64,000 nucleotides of DNA from CAVSUR01 sp963731285 (GTDB lineage: Bacteria > Actinomycetota > Actinomycetes > Streptosporangiales > Streptosporangiaceae). Below the pieces are notes generated by a model, which saw only the letters and a list, made by a program, of their open reading frames with translations, ran no database searches and was not told where the DNA came from. Below are positions 1-8,246 of this stretch, piece by piece. Numbering within the stretch: the first letter of the stretch is position 1; each line of letters opens with the position of its first letter. Both the position numbers and the translations under genes were made by a program. The stretch lies in assembly GCA_963731285.1 (NCBI GenBank), contig CAVSUR010000014.1, forward strand, positions 620,001-684,000, in the 5' to 3' direction.

Positions 1-582
1 GCCGGGCCGGACCATATCTCGGCCTACGCGCTGATCGTGGAGGACGGCACCCGGCTGGCGGCACGGATCCGCCGGGGCGAGCTGGCCGCCCCCGACGAGG
101 ACGCGCTGGCCGACCGTTACCTGGCCGCGGACGAGCTGCTGGCCGGCCGGGGCCTGCACTGGTACGAGATCTCCAACTGGGCGGCAGGGCCGGCTGCCCG
201 CTGCCGCCACAACCTGCTCTACTGGACCGGCGGCGACTGGTGGGGAGCCGGCCCCGGCGCGCACAGCCACGTCGGCGGCACCCGGTGGTGGAACGTGCGG
301 CACCCCGCTGCCTACGCTCAGCGGCTCGCCGCCGGGGCCAGCCCGGGCCACGCCCGCGAGATCCTGAGCCCGGCCGAGCGGCGGACCGAGGACATCATGC
401 TGCGTACCCGGCTGGCGGGTGGCTGCCCGGCGGGCAAGCTGACCGCGGCCGGCCGGACCGCGGCCGCCGCGGCGGTGACCGACGGCCTGGCCCGGGCCGC
501 CGACCTCACGGCGGGCCGGGTGGTGCTGACCCGCCGGGGGCGGCTGCTCGCCGACGCGGTGATCCGCGGCCTGACCGACTAG
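1..582 (+). CDS. hemW: HemW-type radical SAM protein, C-terminal part (start outside window)
   Basis: This is the carboxy-terminal part of HemW, the radical-SAM relative of oxygen-independent coproporphyrinogen III oxidase that is now regarded as a haem chaperone. The frame is open from base 1, so 193 residues are visible and the start lies upstream. It opens with the family stretch DHISAYALIVEDGT, then NLLYWTGGDWWGAGPGAHSH, and ends in the HemN C-terminal domain. The CxxxCxxC iron-sulfur motif would lie outside the window. hemW directly before hrcA-dnaJ is the usual actinobacterial order, although here a DUF4870 gene on the other strand lies between them. Confidence 0.9.
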   Translation, partial: AGPDHISAYALIVEDGTRLAARIRRGELAAPDEDALADRYLAADELLAGRGLHWYEISNWAAGPAARCRHNLLYWTGGDWWGAGPGAHSHVGGTRWWNVRHPAAYAQRLAAGASPGHAREILSPAERRTEDIMLRTRLAGGCPAGKLTAAGRTAAAAAVTDGLARAADLTAGRVVLTRRGRLLADAVIRGLTD

Positions 583-596
583 GACCGGTATTAACG

Positions 597-1184
597 TCAG
601 AGCACGATCGTGGCGCACAGCCACGCGGGAATCGGGCGGAACTCGCCCCGGCCGGCCGCCAGCGCGCAGCGGACCAGGTGGTTCAGCGCTACCAGCCACA
701 AGGCGGCCGTGACCGGGCTCACGATCGCCAGGGCCACCCGCAGCGAGTCCAGCGCCAGCACCGCGCCGATGATGAGCGCGCAGACGTTGTAGAGCAGCAC
801 CGTGACGGCCAGGTTCAGCCCCTGGGTGGCGTGCCGCCGGGCGAACGGCATGTTCGGCGTGGCCAGGTACACCGCCAGCGGGGGCAGTGCACTGAGGAAC
901 GGGATGCCGAGGTAGCTGAGCGCCGCCCAGCGCCACTCTTCCCGGCCCGCCACCGGGCCGCGGGCCGCGCCGCCCGCCCTGACCGTCTCGGCCGCCCGGC
1001 CGGGGCCAGGCTCGCCGCCACCGGGCGCGGATACCGGTCGCGATCCGGCGCCTACCGCGGCCGCGGGCCGCGGTCCGGTGGCCGGGTCAGGGTGCAAAAA
1101 GGGCTGCGGCCTGGCCGGCGGGCTGCCTGCGGGCCGGGCATCCTCCGGCGGCGCGCCCGCCGTCCGGGGCCTGCCGGCTGCCAT
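597..1184 (-). CDS. DUF4870-family membrane protein
   Basis: The protein has 195 residues. Its first half is a Pro/Gly/Arg-rich cytoplasmic region. The second half is a DUF4870-like membrane domain: YLGIPFLSALPPLAVYLAT, then the short ARRHATQGLNLAVTVLLYNV stretch, then two more hydrophobic helices. The function of DUF4870 proteins is not known. I place the start at ATG 1184. A GTG at 1229 is also in frame, but it overlaps a good -10 hexamer on this strand (TAGCGT, complement of 1228-1233), so transcription probably begins downstream of it. The gene is divergent from hrcA and convergent with hemW, ending 15 bases from the hemW stop. Confidence 0.7.
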   Translation of the reverse strand: MAAGRPRTAGAPPEDARPAGSPPARPQPFLHPDPATGPRPAAAVGAGSRPVSAPGGGEPGPGRAAETVRAGGAARGPVAGREEWRWAALSYLGIPFLSALPPLAVYLATPNMPFARRHATQGLNLAVTVLLYNVCALIIGAVLALDSLRVALAIVSPVTAALWLVALNHLVRCALAAGRGEFRPIPAWLCATIVL

Positions 1185-1227
1185 GGATAGCCCGTCATCG
1201 TCCCTCGTCTGTCGTGCTGGTGAATCC

Positions 1228-1233
1228 ACGCTA
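1228..1233 (-). promoter_or_regulatory. Probable -10 element for the DUF4870 gene
   Basis: The complement reads TAGCGT, matching the actinobacterial TANNNT -10 pattern. The ATG at 1184 lies about 44 bases downstream, which leaves a short leader. No clear -35 was seen. Confidence 0.4.
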
Positions 1234-1302
1234 AACGGTCTGGCCGGCCCTGACGAATCCGCCGCTCACTCCGGCGGCGTGCCGTCAGTGCGGTTCGCCC
1301 CC

Positions 1303-1334
1303 TAGACTTGGCACTCGTAAGACGTGAGTGCCAG
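1303..1334 (+). promoter_or_regulatory. CIRCE operator (1308-1334) with overlapping -10 (1303-1308) of hrcA-dnaJ
   Basis: The inverted repeat TTGGCACTC (1308-1316), nine bases, GAGTGCCAG (1326-1334) matches the CIRCE consensus TTAGCACTC-N9-GAGTGCTAA with A/T to G/C changes at the same position in both arms. CIRCE is the binding site of HrcA, and hrcA follows at 1345. A -10 hexamer TAGACT (1303-1308) overlaps the left arm, so bound HrcA would block transcription initiation. This predicts autoregulation of hrcA-dnaJ. Confidence 0.85.
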
Positions 1335-1344
1335 GGAGGGCTGC

Positions 1345-2358
1345 ATGCTCGATGAGAGGAAGCTAGCGGTCCTGCGCGCCATCGTGGAAGATTACGTCTC
1401 CACCCAGGAGCCGGTCGGCTCGAAGTCCCTGGTGGACCGGCGCAGCCTGGATGTCTCCCCGGCGACGATCCGCAACGATATGGCCGTGCTGGAGGAACAG
1501 GGCTACATCGTCCAGCCGCACACCAGTGCCGGCCGGGTCCCGACCGACAAGGGCTACCGGCTGTTCGTTGACCGGCTGTCCGGGGTCAGGCCCTTCACCC
1601 CGGCCGAGCGCCGGGCGGTCGAGACGTTCCTGGCCGGCGCCTACGACCTCGACGACGTGGTGATGCGTACCGTGCGCCTGCTGGCCCAGCTCACCCGGCA
1701 GGTGGCCGTGGTCCAGTACCCGTCGCTGACCAGGTCCTCGGTGCGGCACGTCGAGCTGGTCCCGCTGGCCGACCGGCGGCTGCTGCTGGTGCTGATCACC
1801 GATACCGGCCGGGTCGAGCAGCGGTCAGTCGACCTGCCGGCCAGCATCGGCGATGAGTCGATCACCCAGCTGCGCGCGGTGCTTAACGCCTGCCTGGACG
1901 GGCAGAAACTGGCCGAGGTGGCCTCGATCGTGGCCGGCCTGCCGGACCGGGTTATGCCGGCCGAACGCGCGAACGCGGCCGCCATCTTCTCGGTCATCCT
2001 GGAGACCCTGGTCGAGCGGCACGAGGAACGTGTGATCGTCGGTGGCGCTGCTAACCTCACCGCCACCGATTTCTCCCGCGGCCTGCATGAGGTGCTGGAG
2101 GCACTGGAGGAGCAGGTCGTGCTGATCAGGCTGCTGGGCGAGTCGACCGATGAGGACGCGATCACCGTCCGGATCGGCGCGGAGAACGATGTCCAGGGCC
2201 TGCGCAGCACCTCGCTGGTCGCGGCCGGCTACGGCTCGGGCGAGCAGCAGCTGGCCAAGCTGGGCGTGCTCGGGCCGACCAGGATGGACTACCCGACGGC
2301 GATGGGAGCGGTGCGCGCGGTGGCACGGTACGTGGGCCAGATCCTGGCGGAGTCGTAG
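1345..2358 (+). CDS. hrcA: Heat-inducible transcription repressor HrcA
   Basis: HrcA represses heat-shock genes by binding CIRCE elements, and a CIRCE lies just upstream. The 337-residue protein has the N-terminal winged helix (RKLAVLRAIVEDYVSTQEPV, then SPATIRNDMAVLEEQGYI and HTSAGRVPTDKGYR) and the GAF-like HrcA domain with LHEVLEALEEQ and VRIGAEND. Length is typical for the family. The start is ATG 1345 because an AGGGAGG ribosome site lies 8-14 bases upstream and family members begin MLDERK. A GTG at 1324 lies inside the CIRCE spacer and is unlikely. The dnaJ start follows the stop by 8 bases, so the two genes form an operon. Confidence 0.95.
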   Translation: MLDERKLAVLRAIVEDYVSTQEPVGSKSLVDRRSLDVSPATIRNDMAVLEEQGYIVQPHTSAGRVPTDKGYRLFVDRLSGVRPFTPAERRAVETFLAGAYDLDDVVMRTVRLLAQLTRQVAVVQYPSLTRSSVRHVELVPLADRRLLLVLITDTGRVEQRSVDLPASIGDESITQLRAVLNACLDGQKLAEVASIVAGLPDRVMPAERANAAAIFSVILETLVERHEERVIVGGAANLTATDFSRGLHEVLEALEEQVVLIRLLGESTDEDAITVRIGAENDVQGLRSTSLVAAGYGSGEQQLAKLGVLGPTRMDYPTAMGAVRAVARYVGQILAES

Positions 2359-2366
2359 GGGACGGC

Positions 2367-3496
2367 GTGGCAAACGACTACTACGGGACCCTTGGCGTCC
2401 GCCAGGACGCCGACGGCGACGAGATCAAGAAGGCCTACCGCAGGCTGGCCAGGGAGCTGCACCCGGACGTCAACCCGGATCCGCAGACTCAGGAGCGGTT
2501 CAAGGAGATCAACCAGGCCTACGAGGTGCTCTCCGACCCGGAGAAGCGGCAGATGTATGACCTGGGCACTGATCCGTACGCGCCCGGCGGGGCCGGCCCG
2601 GCGGGTTCGGACCTGGCTTCCCGTTCAGCGACATCATGGACGCGTTCTTCGGCGGCGGCGCGGCCGCGCGCGGGCCGCGCAGCCGGGCCCGGCGGGGCCG
2701 GAACGCGACTCTGCGGGTCGAGCTCGACCTGTCCGAATGCGCGTTCGGCACGACCAGGGACCTGACCATCGACACCGCGGTGGTATGCCCGACGTGCTCG
2801 GGCGAGGGCGCCGCGCCCGGCACGCACCCGACCACCTGCGACATCTGCCACGGCCGTGGGGAGGTCAACCAGGTCACCAGGTCGTTCCTGGGCCAGGTCA
2901 TGACCTCGCGGCCGTGCCCGGGCTGCGGCGGCTACGGCACTGTGATCCGCCGGCCGTGCCCCGAGTGCGACGCCGACGGCCGGGTCAGGACCCGGCGCAC
3001 GATCAAGGTCAGGATCCCGGCGGGAGTGGAGGACGGCACCCACATCCAGCTGGCCGGCGAGGGAGAGACCGGGCCCGGCGGCGGCCCGCCCGGTGACCTG
3101 TTCCTCGAGGTGGTGCAGCGGCCGCACTCGACCTTCGAGCGGCAGGGCGATGACCTGCACTGCACGGTGACGATCCCGATGGTCGCGGCCGCGCTCGGCG
3201 CGACGCTCAAGGTGCAGACCCTGGACGGCCCGGCCGAGATCGACATCAGGCCGGGGACGCAGTCCGGCCAGGCGATCCCGCTGTACGGGCAGGGCACCGC
3301 GCACCTGAACGCGCAGGGCCGCGGCGACCTGCTGATCCATGTCACCGTAGAGACGCCGGCCAAGCTCGACCCCGAGCAGGAGAACCTGCTGCGGGAGCTG
3401 GCCCGGCTGCGCGGCGAGGAGTCGCCGCCCGGCCGGTTCGCCCCCGGGCAGCAGGGCTTCTTCTCCCGCCTGCGCGACGCCTTCAACGGCCGCTGA
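2367..3496 (+). CDS. dnaJ: Chaperone DnaJ (one frameshift)
   Basis: DnaJ is the co-chaperone that stimulates the DnaK ATPase. The GTG start at 2367 opens a J domain (MANDYYGTLGVRQDADGDEI) with the essential HPD motif in ELHPDVNPD. The frame then fails in the Gly/Phe-rich linker. The original frame ends at 2765, while the true continuation (GFGPGFPFSDIMDAFFGG) runs in another frame to 3496. One missing base between about 2580 and 2610, in a run of G and C, explains this. The rest carries four zinc-binding repeats (CPTCSGEG, CDICHGRG, CPGCGGYG, CPECDADG), the last lacking its usual glycine, and the C-terminal substrate domain. A sequencing error is likely because both halves are well conserved. 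Confidence 0.88.
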
Positions 3497-3511
3497 CGCC
3501 GGGGCCCGGCG

Positions 3512-4246
3512 CTGACGCCCCCGGTATTCGTCGCCGACCGCGCCCAGCTGGAGCGCGATCCGATCGTGCTCACCGGCGCCGAAGGCCGGCACGCGACGAC
3601 GGTGCGCAGGCTGACGGCGGGCGAGCGGGCCGACGTCACCGACGGCTGCGGGCGGGTGGCTGAGTGCGTGGTGGCTGCCGTCAGGCCGGGCACGCTGGAG
3701 CTGACAGTCCGGGCCCGGCGCGCCGAGCCGGCTCCGCAGCCGCGTGTCGTGGTCGCGCAGGCCGTGCTCAAGGGCGACCGCAGCGAGATGGCCGTCGAGA
3801 TCATGACCGAGGCCGGGGTCGATCAGGTGGTGCCGTGGGCGGCCGAGCGATGCGTGGCCCGGTGGCGGCCCGACCGGGCCGGCCGGGCGCTGGAGCGCTG
3901 GCGGGCGACGGCGCGCGAGGCGGCCAAGCAATCGCGCCGGGCATGGTTCCCCGAGATCGCCGAACTGGGCGATACTAGTGCGCTGGCCCGCCGCGCGGCC
4001 GCGGCGGAACTCACGGTGCTGCTCGATCCGGCCGCGCCGCAGCCGCTGGCCGAGATCCCGCTGCCCGAGGCGGGAGACATCATGCTGGTCGTCGGACCCG
4101 AGGGCGGCATCAGCCCGGGCGAAGTGGCGGCCCTGGTGGCTGCGGGGGCGGGCCGCGCCCGGCTGGGTCCCTCGGTGCTGCGCGGGTCCTCGGCGGGCGC
4201 AGTGGCGGCTGCGCTCGTGCTCAGCCGCAGTGGCCGCTGGGACTGA
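3512..4246 (+). CDS. rsmE: 16S rRNA (uracil-1498-N3)-methyltransferase RsmE
   Basis: RsmE methylates U1498 of 16S rRNA. The SPOUT-type methyltransferase core is visible: VLKGDRSEMAVEIMTEAGVDQ, the SAM-binding knot stretch IMLVVGPEGGIS and LGPSVLRGSSAG. The N-terminal PUA-like part contains VLTGAEGRHATTVRRL. The first canonical start in frame is GTG 3566, but homologous sequence (VFVADRAQLERDP) is encoded upstream. The frame is open back to a stop at 3494, with only a CTG at 3512 as a possible start, so the annotated start is uncertain. A base error that converted a GTG is possible. The gene follows dnaJ by 15 bases and probably belongs to the hrcA transcript. Confidence 0.85.
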   Translation: MTPPVFVADRAQLERDPIVLTGAEGRHATTVRRLTAGERADVTDGCGRVAECVVAAVRPGTLELTVRARRAEPAPQPRVVVAQAVLKGDRSEMAVEIMTEAGVDQVVPWAAERCVARWRPDRAGRALERWRATAREAAKQSRRAWFPEIAELGDTSALARRAAAAELTVLLDPAAPQPLAEIPLPEAGDIMLVVGPEGGISPGEVAALVAAGAGRARLGPSVLRGSSAGAVAAALVLSRSGRWD

Positions 4247-4329
4247 GCTACAGGCCGCCGCGCCCGGCCGCTAGGACTGAGGGCCGCAGCGCCCGCCGTG
4301 GTGCGCGCCGTGCGCAGCGCGGCCGCGGC

Positions 4330-5289
4330 TTAACCAGTGACGCCGGAGCTGATGCCGGGCGATGCCGCGGTGGTCCCCGAGGGCGTGACCGTCGGCGACG
4401 AGGACGGTGACGGCGAGGTGGTCGTCGGCGACGGCGACGGTGACGGCGAAGTGGTCGTCGGCGTCGGCGTCGGCGTCGGCTTTGGCTTTGGCTTCGGGCT
4501 CGGCGTCGGCTTAGGGCTCGGGCCCGGTGTCGGGGTGCTGCCTGGCGCGGGAATCGCGCCCCGGGGCGGCAACGAGGGTGCTGCCGACGGCGGCCAGCCT
4601 GTGCTGCCCGCCGTGATCACCGGGCCGAAGGGGTTGATGAAGCCGTGGTGGCTGCCGCCTGGTCCAGAGCTCAGCAGCGGGTTGTCGTTGCTGCCGTCTG
4701 TCCCGCCCCGGCTCCCGCTGGACGAGTCTGAGTTTCCGAAGAACGGCAGGCCGCTGGTGAACGTGCTGGGCAGCGGTCCGGGCAGCCGGGTCAGCGCGAA
4801 CGCGCCGAGGGCGGTGACGACGACGGCCACCGCGCTGGCGGCCGCCAGCGGCCGCAACCAGCCGTCGCGCGACCGGCTCTTCGGCCCTCCGCTCGGGGCC
4901 GTCCCGGTTCGTTTGCCGGTTATCGGATCCGCGATCAGGCGCAGCCTCCCGCCGGGCAGGCGCGGGCTCTGTGCGGGCCTGCCCAATCCGGACAGGCGCT
5001 GGCCGGCCTCCCGGCGTGCGGTCAGCGCCGGCGTGCTGGTCCCGCCGCGGCTGCCGCGCAGCCGGACGGCGACTGCGCGCAGCCACTCGGAAAGCGTCTG
5101 CATCCAGCCCACCGTCACGCCAGAGACGTCGGCACACCCGGCGTATAGCCAGGCGATCGGCAGCGGGGCTGGCATCGTCATCCGGGCGCGGATGCGCTCC
5201 AGCCCGTCCGCCTCCGGTTCTATCCCGTCGGCGGCCGCATGCAGCGCCCGTCGCAGGACCTGCTCGTAGGATGTCTCGTGCTGGATCAT
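4330..5289 (-). CDS. Single-pass membrane partner of the SigE-family sigma factor (function unknown)
   Basis: The protein has 319 residues. The N-terminal region (YEQVLRRALHAAADGIEPEA, then GLERIRARM) resembles proteins commonly encoded right after SigE-family sigma factors in actinomycetes. One membrane helix lies at about residues 148-168 (LAAASAVAVVVTALGAFAL). The outer part is Ser/Gly-rich and ends in a long Pro/Thr/Ser/Lys repeat tail, a cell-wall-spanning type of composition. The ATG overlaps the sigma-factor stop (ATGA at 5286-5289), indicating translational coupling. A role in controlling the sigma factor is an inference from position. No anti-sigma zinc motif is seen. Confidence 0.6.
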   Translation of the reverse strand: MIQHETSYEQVLRRALHAAADGIEPEADGLERIRARMTMPAPLPIAWLYAGCADVSGVTVGWMQTLSEWLRAVAVRLRGSRGGTSTPALTARREAGQRLSGLGRPAQSPRLPGGRLRLIADPITGKRTGTAPSGGPKSRSRDGWLRPLAAASAVAVVVTALGAFALTRLPGPLPSTFTSGLPFFGNSDSSSGSRGGTDGSNDNPLLSSGPGGSHHGFINPFGPVITAGSTGWPPSAAPSLPPRGAIPAPGSTPTPGPSPKPTPSPKPKPKPTPTPTPTTTSPSPSPSPTTTSPSPSSSPTVTPSGTTAASPGISSGVTG

Positions 5290-5873
5290 GCCTCACGCTC
5301 CAGCACGACCCGCAGCGCCGACATGGCCCTGGCCGTATGGCTCTTGACGGCGCCGCGGCTGATGCCCATGGCCGCAGCGATCTGAGCCTCTGACAGATCG
5401 CCGTAGTAGCGCAGCACCAGCGCCTCGCGCTGCCGGGCCGGGAGGGTGCGCAGCGCCGCCACCACGGCGGAGCGCTCGAGCAGCGCTATCGCGCCCTGCT
5501 CCGCGCTCGGCATGTCCGGCGGGGGCTTGGGCGCGTTCCTGTCCACCACGACCCGGTGCCGCAGCACCGACCGGGACCGGTTGACCACCGACTGGCGCAG
5601 GTAGGACAGGGCCTTCTCGCTGTCGCGCAGCCGCCGCCAGCCGCCGTGCATCGAGACGAACGACTCCTGCACGACTTCCTCGGCGGTCGCGATATCGCGG
5701 ACCAGCAGGGCCGCCAGCCGCACCAGCGACCGGTAGTGCGCGGAATACAGTGCGGTCACCGCCCGCCCGGCGTCCCAGTCAGCCGGGATCGCACCAACCG
5801 CACTATCCGCCACTAGCGTTTCGGTCACGTGCATTGGACGCGAAGCGGCCTCTGCTGGTTCACCGGCCGTCAT
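5286..5873 (-). CDS. ECF RNA polymerase sigma factor, SigE family
   Basis: This 195-residue protein has the two-domain architecture of an extracytoplasmic-function sigma factor. Region 2 is seen in LYSAHYRSLVRLAALLVRD and TAEEVVQESFVSMHGGWRRL. Region 4 is seen in LPARQREALVLRYYGDLSEA with the recognition helix AAAMGISRGAVKSHTARAMS. It would direct RNA polymerase to a specific promoter set. It shares a four-base overlap with the downstream membrane protein gene and would be co-transcribed with it. The regulated promoter is not identifiable here. Confidence 0.9.
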   Translation of the reverse strand: MTAGEPAEAASRPMHVTETLVADSAVGAIPADWDAGRAVTALYSAHYRSLVRLAALLVRDIATAEEVVQESFVSMHGGWRRLRDSEKALSYLRQSVVNRSRSVLRHRVVVDRNAPKPPPDMPSAEQGAIALLERSAVVAALRTLPARQREALVLRYYGDLSEAQIAAAMGISRGAVKSHTARAMSALRVVLEREA

Positions 5874-6090
5874 GTCTGATCTTCGCCGCCGCCGTCTGCA
5901 GACGAGTCTGCCTCAACGATCTGCCTTTCCCCCCGATGCCCTGAGGTCGCATACTGGCGACCGCCGTGGGCACTACCCCAAGGCCACCGGGGGAAACGGG
6001 GCTTGGCGACGGTGCACCATGGGGCAGTGCTCCGGGGGTCCGCAGTAGAGCAACCATATATGTCGGCAACCGCCTTGGAGTAGCGCACGT

Positions 6091-6096
6091 TAGGAT
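6091..6096 (+). promoter_or_regulatory. -10 element TAGGAT of the HIT gene, probable leaderless promoter
   Basis: TAGGAT is followed by exactly seven bases and then the ATG at 6104. This TANNNT-N7-ATG arrangement places the transcription start at or next to the start codon, the usual form of leaderless mRNA in Actinobacteria. Confidence 0.45.
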
Positions 6097-6103
6097 CAGG
6101 CTC

Positions 6104-6448
6104 ATGGCAGATTGCCTGTTCTGCAGCATCGCTGCAGGTGAGGTCCCGGCTGTTCGCGTGCTCGAAAGCCCGCGAACTATTTCCTTCCGCGACACAAACC
6201 CGCAAGCCCCCGTCCACGTCCTGGTCATTACGCGTGATCACTACGCCGACCTGCCGGCGCTGGCAGCAGCCGGCGACGGCCTGGTCGAGGAAGTGGCCGC
6301 GCAGGCGCACCAGGTGGCGAGCCAGGAGATGATCGCGGACACCGGGTACCGGGTGGTGTTCAACACCGGGTCGCACGGCGGCCAGACTGTCGAGCACGTG
6401 CACGCCCACGTCATCGGCGGCCGCCAGATGACCTGGCCGCCCGGATGA
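6104..6448 (+). CDS. HIT (histidine triad) family nucleotide-binding protein
   Basis: This is a 114-residue HIT-domain protein of the Hint type, which hydrolyses purine nucleoside phosphoramidates and related nucleotides. It begins MADCLFCSIAAGEVPA with the CxxC pair of the family and ends with the triad HVHAHVIGGRQM. The triad supplies the catalytic and phosphate-binding histidines. The length is normal. The start is the ATG at 6104 rather than the longer in-frame GTG at 5966, since Hint proteins start at this point and a -10 lies immediately upstream. phoH follows after 84 bases and hint-phoH neighbourhoods are common. Confidence 0.93.
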   Translation: MADCLFCSIAAGEVPAVRVLESPRTISFRDTNPQAPVHVLVITRDHYADLPALAAAGDGLVEEVAAQAHQVASQEMIADTGYRVVFNTGSHGGQTVEHVHAHVIGGRQMTWPPG

Positions 6449-6532
6449 CGTGCCTCGCCGGCGCCGGCATGGCGGCCGGATCAGCTACCACGACGGGCCA
6501 CCCGGCCGGGCGGCCGCCACGGGGAAGGGCCC

Positions 6533-7600
6533 TTGACTGACAATTCCAGCAACTCGCGCGCCGATCGCGACACCGGTCCGCGCAGCGTCCAGGCGGCCGC
6601 AGACGGCGGCCAGGTGAAGATCGTTATCCCGGACGACCACTCCATGCTCAGCCTGCTCGGCTCGCGCGACGAACTGCTGCATGTGATCGAGAACGCGCTC
6701 GACGCCGATATCCACGTCCGCGGCAACGAGATCACGATCACCGGCGTCCCCGCCGAGACTGCGGCGGCACAGCGGCTGATCGGCGAGCTGATCCAGCTGG
6801 TCACCGGCGGCGCGGAGCTGACTGCCGACTCGATCGAGCGGACCGCCGGCATGCTGCGCCGCAAGACCGGCCCGCGGCCCGCGGACGTCCTGACGCTTGA
6901 CATCCTGTCCGCGCGCGGCCGGACCATCCGGCCGAAGACGCTCAACCAGAAGCGGTACGTCGACGCCATCGACCAGAACACGATCGTGTTCGCGATCGGG
7001 CCGGCCGGGACTGGCAAGACCTACCTTGCGATGGCTAAGGCGGTCAAGGCGCTGCAGGCCAAGGAGGTGAACCGGATCATACTGACGCGGCCTGCGGTCG
7101 AGGCGGGAGAGCGGCTCGGCTTCCTGCCCGGAACCTTGTACGAGAAGATCGACCCGTACCTGCGGCCGCTGTATGACGCGCTGCACGACATGGTGGACCC
7201 AGACACGATTCCGCGCCTGATCGCGGCCGGTACCATCGAGATCGCGCCGCTCGCATATATGCGCGGGCGCACCCTGAACGACTCATTCATCATCCTGGAC
7301 GAGGCGCAGAACACCTCGCCCGAGCAGATGAAGATGTTCCTGACCCGGCTGGGGTTCGGCTCCCGTGTCGTGGTCACCGGGGATGTGACCCAGGTCGACC
7401 TGCCGTCCGGCCAGGTGTCCGGGCTGCGCCTGGTGCAGGACATACTCGACAGCATCGAAGATATTCATTTCTGCCGCCTGACCAGTCATGACGTCGTGCG
7501 GCACAAGCTGGTGGGCGACATCGTGGACGCCTACGAACGGTACGACGCCCGCAAGGCGACCGCTGATCCGCGGCTGCCGGCCCGGCGCTCGCGCCGGTGA
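6533..7600 (+). CDS. phoH: PhoH family ATPase
   Basis: PhoH-like proteins are ATPases linked to RNA metabolism, and in bacteria the gene is usually coupled to ybeY as here. The 355-residue protein has an N-terminal KH-like region (KIVIPDDHSM, ITITGVPAETAAAQRL) and then the PhoH ATPase. Walker A is GPAGTGKTYLAMAKAV and Walker B is SFIILDEAQNTS, followed by TRLGFGSRVVVTGDVTQVD. The start used is TTG 6533, preceded by GGGAAGGG. Its stop overlaps the ybeY GTG (GTGA at 7597-7600), so translation of the two is coupled. Confidence 0.95.
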   Translation: MTDNSSNSRADRDTGPRSVQAAADGGQVKIVIPDDHSMLSLLGSRDELLHVIENALDADIHVRGNEITITGVPAETAAAQRLIGELIQLVTGGAELTADSIERTAGMLRRKTGPRPADVLTLDILSARGRTIRPKTLNQKRYVDAIDQNTIVFAIGPAGTGKTYLAMAKAVKALQAKEVNRIILTRPAVEAGERLGFLPGTLYEKIDPYLRPLYDALHDMVDPDTIPRLIAAGTIEIAPLAYMRGRTLNDSFIILDEAQNTSPEQMKMFLTRLGFGSRVVVTGDVTQVDLPSGQVSGLRLVQDILDSIEDIHFCRLTSHDVVRHKLVGDIVDAYERYDARKATADPRLPARRSRR

Positions 7601-8244
7601 GCGCGGGGACGACGGTGAGCATCGAGGTCGCGAACGAGTCGGGCGTCGGGGCGGACGCGGAGGCACTCGCCGCGCTGGCCCGGCACGTGCTGGACGAGCT
7701 GCGCATCCACCCGTTCGCCGAGCTGTCGGTGCTGCTGGTGGACGAGCCGGCCATGACCGAGCTGCACGTCCGCTGGATGGGAGAGCCGGGCCCGACGGAC
7801 GTGCTGGCCTTCCCGATGGACGAGCTCCGGCCGCCGCCGCCGGGCGGCGGCCGGCTCAACCCGCCTGGCCGCGAGCCGTCCGGCATTCCCGGGCTGCTCG
7901 GCGACGTCGTGATCTGCCCGCAGGTTGCGGCCGAGCAGGCGGCCCGGGCTGGTGCGCAGCTGGCCGACGAGCTTGAGCTGCTCGCGGTGCACGGCATTTT
8001 GCATCTGCTCGGCTACGACCACGCGGACGCGCGCGAGCACGCGGCAATGTTTGGCCTGCAGGACCGGCTGCTGGCGTCCTGGCGCGCGGATCAGCACCCA
8101 GCCGCGCCCGTCGGGCAGGCTTCGGGCAGTCCGCCTGGCCCGGGCCGTGCTGGGGCCGCGCCGCCCGCGGATGCCCAGGCCGGCGGCGCGCAGGCAGATC
8201 GCAGCGCTGACCCCGGCCGCGCCGCCGAGCCAGGGCCGGGCTAG
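7597..8244 (+). CDS. ybeY: Endoribonuclease YbeY (16S rRNA maturation)
   Basis: YbeY is a zinc-dependent RNase needed for maturation of the 16S rRNA 3' end and ribosome quality control. The zinc site HGILHLLGYDHADAREH contains the H-x3-H-x5-H arrangement. The upstream strand LSVLLVDEPAMTELHVRWM and TDVLAFPMDEL are typical. Two starts are possible: GTG 7597, overlapping phoH, or GTG 7615. The protein carries a Pro/Ala/Gly-rich tail of about 45 residues beyond the domain that is not part of the usual family and looks disordered. It is followed after two bases by the CNNM gene. Confidence 0.93.
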   Translation: MSAGTTVSIEVANESGVGADAEALAALARHVLDELRIHPFAELSVLLVDEPAMTELHVRWMGEPGPTDVLAFPMDELRPPPPGGGRLNPPGREPSGIPGLLGDVVICPQVAAEQAARAGAQLADELELLAVHGILHLLGYDHADAREHAAMFGLQDRLLASWRADQHPAAPVGQASGSPPGPGRAGAAPPADAQAGGAQADRSADPGRAAEPGPG

Positions 8245-8246
8245 CC

